NCBI GenBank assembly: GCA_030411725.1
Contig: MU839855.1
Location: forward strand, 62,001-126,000
DNA from: Echria macrotheca
Lineage: Eukaryota; Ascomycota; Sordariomycetes; Sordariales; Schizotheciaceae
DNA length: 64,000 nucleotides
Direction: 5' to 3'
In this document: positions 58,440 through 64,000 of the stretch, one piece after another
How positions within the stretch are numbered: the first letter of the stretch is position 1
Layout of the letters: every line of letters starts with the position of its first letter
The notes under the pieces: generated by a model
What the model was told of the DNA's origin: nothing
The model's input: the letters and a program-made list of their open reading frames with translations, nothing else
Database searches by the model: none
Position numbers and translations under genes: made by a program

Positions 58440-60726
58440 CAGGGTTGGGATATTAGTCCTTAGTTATTAGTTTAGTAATTCGGATTACTGTAGTTTAGTA
58501 GTTAGATTTACGGCTGTAACTAAACTACCCGGACTAGTAGTCCGAACTACTAAACTACTAGTTTAAACTACTAAACTACTGCAAAAAATAAATTATTAAT
58601 TAAATGGTTAATATTTACGGATTATATCGTTTTTATATTTCATAGCGTTATTATTTCTTATAAAGTCAGGTTTAAAGGTACTTTTCGTATAAAACCAAAC
58701 CTTTTACTATAATAGTACATAATTCTTTGCACGGATTTAAAACTTATAATACGTTATATAATTATTTATATAGCTTATAAACTTTTATAATATAATTACG
58801 TAAAGTTGAATTTTTAATTGATGATTAGAAATCCACTTATCTAAAAAGTTACAATTGGGTTAAAATAACATCTTTAGCTTTTAACCACTTCTATTGAATC
58901 GAGGAATTATAATATTATAATATGGAAGTTGCTACCCACTAAGTAATAATATAATGAAATAGTAGCATATTTTAGATTTATGTTTTTTAAGGCCGATCTT
59001 GTAATAATAGTTCTTTAAAAGTTTTTTACAATAGAAATATGCTTTTCTCCCTATTCCTATACTACTTTTAAATAATGTTTAGTGCTAGCAGATATGTGAT
59101 ATTACTATATATACTGCCTGAAACCTATTTTAACTTAATTAAGTAGACTCGATTTTTAATTAACGATTTAAAATTTAGTTGTATTAAAAGAAGTAATTAT
59201 ATTGTAATCTATTTTAACAAATCCAATAGCGATAGTAACTGGACGTAAGAAATACTACTTAAGAAATAACGTTATACTAAACTAGTAAGCCATTTTAAAT
59301 ATATATTTTACTAAGCTAATTTTGTTAAATTTCCACTTTAAAGCGTTTTAAACTTAAAAAGGCAGAAAAAACATCAGAAAACTGAGAAGTTAAAAAAGTT
59401 ATTATATGTAATAAATAGACCATTAATTCTATTACCTAATCTTAGTACTATATAGAGCTTATATTTGTAATAATAATTGCAATAATTAATTAATAAGCTT
59501 ATAATAATAATTAGAAGTTTATTAATGCTATAGATTTTAATACTTATAATTATAAAAGGATAGGATATATAATATAAAAAGTAGTGATATATTTATTAGT
59601 AATAAAAGTATAAGTAGGTATTAATATTATTGGCTTTTAATGAGAATTATCGCAATTTATATACGTTATAATGTAAAATTAAGGTTAACCAGCTTTTCCC
59701 TTACAGTTAATTTATTATTGAAATATGTATAGTATGTTTATAAAATTATATATTTTACCTATTAGCTAGTTTTAATTATTATGCAATTAGAAATTTCAAA
59801 ATGGCATTTAAAATCTACAAGTACGAAAAATTCCAATTGGAGTGAAATAGCGATATCAATTTCCAACAAATTCTTCAAAGGCCAATAAGTGTATTAACTT
59901 TAAATAAAAAGCAGCTATATAACTTACATCATTATATCCTACATAATATAAAAATATTTTTACTTTTAAAAGGTTTACTATTCACAGGTAGGGCTTTTAC
60001 TATTTTCTACATTTAATACCTGTTATCGTGATAATTAATATACACCTTTCCACTTTATATTAGGAATATATGCAATATATTTTATATATAACTTGCTTCA
60101 AGCTTTTACGCTAATTTAGAATTTTGAGAAATGATTGGAAATCCGAAGTATTTAAAATGTTGCGATTAGATTAAAGTGGAAATATTAACTCTAAATACCC
60201 TTTTAAAACTCTATTAAGCGTAGTAGCTTGTAATTGAAAACACTTATAGGTAGATTACAAATACTATTATTGGCTAATATTAGAAAATTTATTTATTTTT
60301 TATAATTAGAAGTATTCTTTAAATGTTAGTATTTTTTACTGTTTAAATGCTTTATAATGCTAGTAATTTAAACATACTAATTTTTATATATTAATAATAT
60401 ACTTAAACCGAGTAATTTAACATTTAATAGTTCAATTTTAATTCCAATAATTATTATGTATATACTATTATTAATTATTAACTTAAAAGGAATTAATGAT
60501 AAGTATTTAAAATAATTGCTCTTTTTATTTACTGATTACTATAGTTAGACTACTAACTATAGTAGTTAAAGTAGTTTAGTTAGTAGTTAAGATACTGATT
60601 AAACTACAGTAGTTATAGTTAGCGCAGTAACTAAACTATAGTAGTTAGTAGTTAGGGTACCAACTAAACTATAGTGGTTAGTAGTTAGATTACTAATTAT
60701 AGTATTTTAATTAATTGCTAAACCTG
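58440..60726. mobile_element. Composite of family A (left) and family B (right) sequence
   Basis: 58440 starts CAGGGTTGGGATATTAGTC (family A right end reversed), with an array to about 58570 and interior to about 59450 resembling 53820-54640. From about 59480 the sequence matches family B left interior, and it ends at 60726 with TTGCTAAACCTG, a mutated family B end. Two neighbouring MITEs with lost inner borders would explain this. No coding frames. Confidence 0.5.
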
Positions 60727-62050
60727 TTATTATTTAAGAAATTATTAGCAATGTAACCATATTTTCCTATATAAAAGAGTTAACTTATAATATATACTAT
60801 ATTAAAACATATCTTTTTTTAAGGAGTTAATTAGAAAGAGGTTATAAGTAAATAAGCTGTATTTTAATATGTAAAGTAATGATTAAGAATTTAACTTTAT
60901 TTTGTAATTTAGTTAGTTAAAAGACGAAAAGGAAAAGTCCGTAGCTAAGTTACTACTGCTGGTTTTCTCGTTGGAAGGTAAACAGCTGGTAAAAGCCTTT
61001 GCAGAAAACTCGCTATCGAAAAACGAGTAGGAAGACATTATATATAAGATAAATAATAAAGTTAATATCTTTAAAGATATATTTTAAAGCGTAAAAAGTA
61101 TATAAGAATGAATATTTGTATTATAATAAGTAGTTGTGTTATAATAAGTAGTTTATAATTCGAAAAGTGAAATTTATCTTTAAGCATAGTGAAAGAGTCC
61201 TTATATAAGCCGTAAAGTAGCAAGATATATTATTTTCTCTAAAAGCTAAATGTGAAACAGCTCATTTTCATTAGAAATCTAGATTATAACTCATTTTGCA
61301 ATTATATATTATATTGGATTTTTAATCTTAGATTTGAAATCAAAAAATTCCAAATCGTCGATTTAGGTTTATTTGCTACTTTAGATTTCCGGAAGCTTGT
61401 AAAATATTCTACAGGTGGAATTAGCAGTAACTAAAAATACATCATAATAATAAATGAAACAAATATATTAAGTACCCAGTAGTAATTAAGTAGTTATTAC
61501 CGCATTAAGTATATTTGGATTTCTGATCATTTTTCTGCTACTTATAAATAACAAATTCCGGCAGCAAGATGGTAAAATATATCTTTTCTGCAGCCTTCCA
61601 CTGCAATTAATTACTTAATTATATAATGGAAGATAACTTATTGTAATTAGAAATCTAGGTTATAACTCATTTCCAAGTTGTAACTTATACTGGGCTTTTA
61701 ATCTTAGATTTAGAATTTAAAAAAACCAAATCGTTGATTTGGCTGAATTTGCTTCGAAATTTCCCAAGCTTCTAAAATATTCTAGCACTATAATTACTAA
61801 TAAGTAAAAATATAGCCTAGTATAAGATAAAATGGATAGATTAGATGCCTAATACTAATTATGGAACTATTGCCTTATTAGGTAGTATCTGGATGTTTTA
61901 ATATCATTCTGTTATTTTTACTTATTCGCAAATATATTTATAATTTAAAAAGGTAGTAAAAAAGCAACTCTACGCGTTAATTATAGAATTAGAGACAAGT
62001 GATTAAATAATTAACCTTTTAATTTAAATTATTAATATTATTATTTATAT
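60727..62050. repeat. Family B right-interior copies, partly duplicated in tandem
   Basis: 60727-60900 resembles 54880-55000. 61280-61400 and 61650-61790 are two forward copies of a segment found once at 55080-55230 (GGATTTTTAATCTTAGATTT versus GGATTTTTAATACTCGATTT), each followed by the same order of motifs, so about 0.4 kb is duplicated. A 60-codon frame at 61252 lies in this repeat and is not a gene. Confidence 0.5.
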
Positions 62051-62672
62051 AACACTGAAAATAGTTGTAGTAGGATAGTGAAAAGTAGCGCACTCGCTTA
62101 TTACGCACGTTATAGCTAAAAAGTAAATCTCGATTGCGTAATACCTTAAGCTATATAAGTTTAGTAGTAAGAATATAATTAAGTTGTAAAGTGAGTGTTT
62201 TACAAAACGATACTAATATAAAAATATTTGAAATCCTATCTCTATAATACAGTTAATGTCCTTTCGGTATATTTTAGATTATAACCCGCTAACGGCTAAA
62301 TGCATTATAGTTTTATACTTTTTAGCTGGGAAGAGCATTTTACTGTCTTTACTGCTGCTGATTAAAGGGCTAAAGACTATTAAAGTAATTAGAGGTTTAA
62401 AAGTCTATATATTTATCTTCTAATGGAATGAGTTTAATATCTACGATATTTACCGGTTAGTTTTAGATATTAATATTAAGCTGGTTAGTCCAAAAAGAAA
62501 CATGAAAGGAATAGACAGCTAAAATGTTATGGTAGATTAATAATGCGGTTATGTTTTCGAGATATAATAATAGAGAAAAATAGATAAGGTATCCTCCGCA
62601 TACTCAATACGCTCTCAGGTTGCGGAATGGTACAAATAATAAGGAGGTAATGGTATCTTTTATTAAAAGTAG
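62051..62672. other. Desert to island transition
   Basis: AT-rich DNA with gradually rising GC. No frame, element end or RNA gene was recognised. Confidence 0.4.
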
Positions 62673-62951
62673 GCGAAAGCTTTTTGTAATTTAGGGAAGT
62701 ACGCGGAGGTCGAGGCGATAAATTGGCAAGCGCTGCAGCTATATGAAAAGGTGCCTGACAATATAAACAAACTTGCGCTTGTACTTAAATGGCTGGGGAA
62801 GTACAAGGAGACCGAGCAGATGTATCGGCAGGTGCTGCAGCTAAAGGAAAGGGTGTTGGGCAAAAAGCATCCCTCGACACTTCGGAACAAAAATAACCTC
62901 CGAAGCTTATCTAGTATCGAAGCGAGGACAAAAACTAGTTTCAATTCCTAG
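62673..62951 (+). pseudogene. TPR-repeat gene fragment (kinesin-light-chain-like repeats)
   Basis: A 92-codon frame, closed on the left by TAG (62670-62672) and on the right by TAG, contains two and part of a third tetratricopeptide repeat: FCNLGKYAEVEAINWQALQL, KLALVLKWLGKYKETEQMYR and VLGKKHPSTLRNKNNL. This is the pattern of TPR arrays at the C-terminus of fungal NLR-like (NB-ARC or NACHT) and related proteins. The linker EKVPDNINKLAL is shortened compared with the usual EKVLG-HPDTL-MNNLA pattern, so an internal piece is probably lost. There is no credible start or upstream domain, so it is a remnant. Confidence 0.7.
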
Positions 62952-63064
62952 GCAAAAACATCTTTTCTATTGCTTTACTTGCTCTGTGTCATCCTCTTCT
63001 ATTTTTCTTCTCATAACGTGCCACAGAAAGGGTCTAAGAGGGCGAGTTACCAGTATAGTCAAAA

Positions 63065-63148
63065 TTCGCTGGCGTCGCTTCGTTCGGCTAATGCGACGGC
63101 CCTCCGCAAGCTCCGGGGCGCTTCCGCCTCTCTCCCGCTCCTAGCGAA
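63065..63148 (-). repeat. 84-bp GC-rich hairpin segment, orientation 2
   Basis: Starts TTCGCTGGCGTCGC and ends CTCCTAGCGAA. It is the reverse complement of 25663-25746 with about four differences, although the sequences on both sides run in the same direction as at 25.7 kb. Stems GTCGC...GCGAC and GGCG-CTTC-CGCC are kept. Confidence 0.75.
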
Positions 63149-64000
63149 TTTTTTTTTAACGTATAACGCCGCCTATCTGCCACCGCATCTAAAAGGGCTA
63201 TAGCGGATTCCATAAATTTAGTAAATTTACGCAATTTAAATAAAAAAAGGTTAAACAAAGCGAAAAGTTCCTATTATTAAATAGCCTAATCTATTTATAA
63301 ACCTACACACTATTACGCTAACTAATTTAGTTAAAAAGTAATCCTTACAACTATAATACGCTATTTAAATTAGGTAAATAGCTTCCAATTTATTTTCCTT
63401 TCTTTAACCCTATAACTACTATTGTAATTATAAATAACTATTACTACGCCTATGATTAATTACTAACGTAACGCGTATATTTTTATTACTTTACGATTGT
63501 TTTTTTACTAATACGGTATTAAATTTGAAAAAATTATAATAATACCGCTTATATTACCTGCTATTAAGGACGCGGGAACTATTTTTACCGTAAAAAACGA
63601 GGTAGTTTTACCTATTTAAGCACCAATTACGCCTCTATTTACCCCCCTACCTTTATATACGCCTTTACCTATGCTTATAATACTCCCTATTAAAATTAAG
63701 AAACTAGTAAATTTAACGTAATTATTTAAGTGGATTTAGTTTATTTAGCTATTAATTTTAGTTATTAATAATTACCTTTACTTTTAAACTACCTTTAAAA
63801 ACTATAACTTATATAAGCGTAAAGTTATATCTTTCTCCCCCTTCTTTTTATCATTACCCTTACCGTTATATTTACCCTTATTTATACCTATACGTACGTA
63901 TATATATATTAAAAAACATATATACCGTACCATAATTATAAGGAATTTTAATTAATAATACTATTATTTATTTACTAATTATATACCTAATAAAAAAAAC
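63149..64000. repeat. Body of the dispersed element, RIP-altered
   Basis: 63149-63290 aligns with 25747-25900 (AACGTA, GCCGCC, ATCTGCCA, GCGGATTCC, AAGTTCCT), with A/T replacing many G/C of the other copy. The rest to the window end has plus-strand codon-like texture with many TAA/TAG and no surviving frame. The element continues beyond the window. Confidence 0.5.

Noticed and set aside
61252..61434. 60-codon plus-strand frame
   Set aside because: Lies inside a family B repeat segment that is non-coding in its other copies.
62970..63203. 77-codon plus-strand frame
   Set aside because: Reads through the 84-bp hairpin segment of the dispersed element.

Overview
The window looks like a chromosome arm of a filamentous ascomycete (Pezizomycotina). 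GC-balanced gene islands carry short introns of 53-107 bp with GT/GC-AG borders. They alternate with long, very AT-rich, TpA-rich tracts full of TAA and TAG in every frame. That is the expected product of repeat-induced point mutation (RIP, CpA to TpA), and old transposon ends in these tracts differ mostly by C-to-T or G-to-A changes. The species cannot be named from the sequence.

Layout. 1-5.5 kb: the 3' part of a Ulp1-type (C48) cysteine protease gene and an intact, intronless gene for a CCCH-zinc-finger RBR E3 ubiquitin ligase. 5.5-16.7 kb: RIP-altered desert with several hAT-like elements bounded by 8-bp target duplications. 16.7-25.6 kb: GC-rich island with a four-exon Clr5-domain gene on the minus strand (one apparent 1-nt frameshift), one small hypothetical gene and a gene-poor stretch. 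25.7-30.1 kb: second desert. 30.1-35.2 kb: second island with an orphan two-exon gene, a four-exon DUF6594 membrane protein gene and a LaeA-like methyltransferase pseudogene. 35.2-62.6 kb: very large third desert. 62.6-64 kb: a TPR gene fragment and a second copy of the dispersed element seen at 25.7 kb.

The deserts are built from two related hAT-like families. Family A ends in CAGGGTTGGGA and family B in CAGGGTTGGCAA. Both have long subterminal arrays of short palindromes. Family B carries a decayed hAT transposase (BED finger, DIWTS, RDN and C-terminal dimerisation motifs). The two families have inserted into each other; at 48.7-55.7 kb four levels of nesting can be read. Five elements have recognisable 8-bp target duplications.

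The most unusual structures are the few GC-rich islands of 80-400 bp inside the deserts. They are rich in short-loop hairpins. One 84-bp segment is present at 25.7 and 63.1 kb in opposite orientations between otherwise collinear flanks. Another pair (28.2 and 42.5 kb) keeps its hairpins in matching places while the stem sequences differ. A third pair (8.8 and 16.9 kb) shares a hairpin-rich tail, and one member lies inside a hAT element.

The genes do not form a pathway or cluster. They are typical of an accessory, transposon-bordered region: Ulp1-like, Clr5, DUF6594, LaeA-like and TPR families, two of them broken. I found no rRNA, tRNA, CRISPR or clear telomeric repeats.
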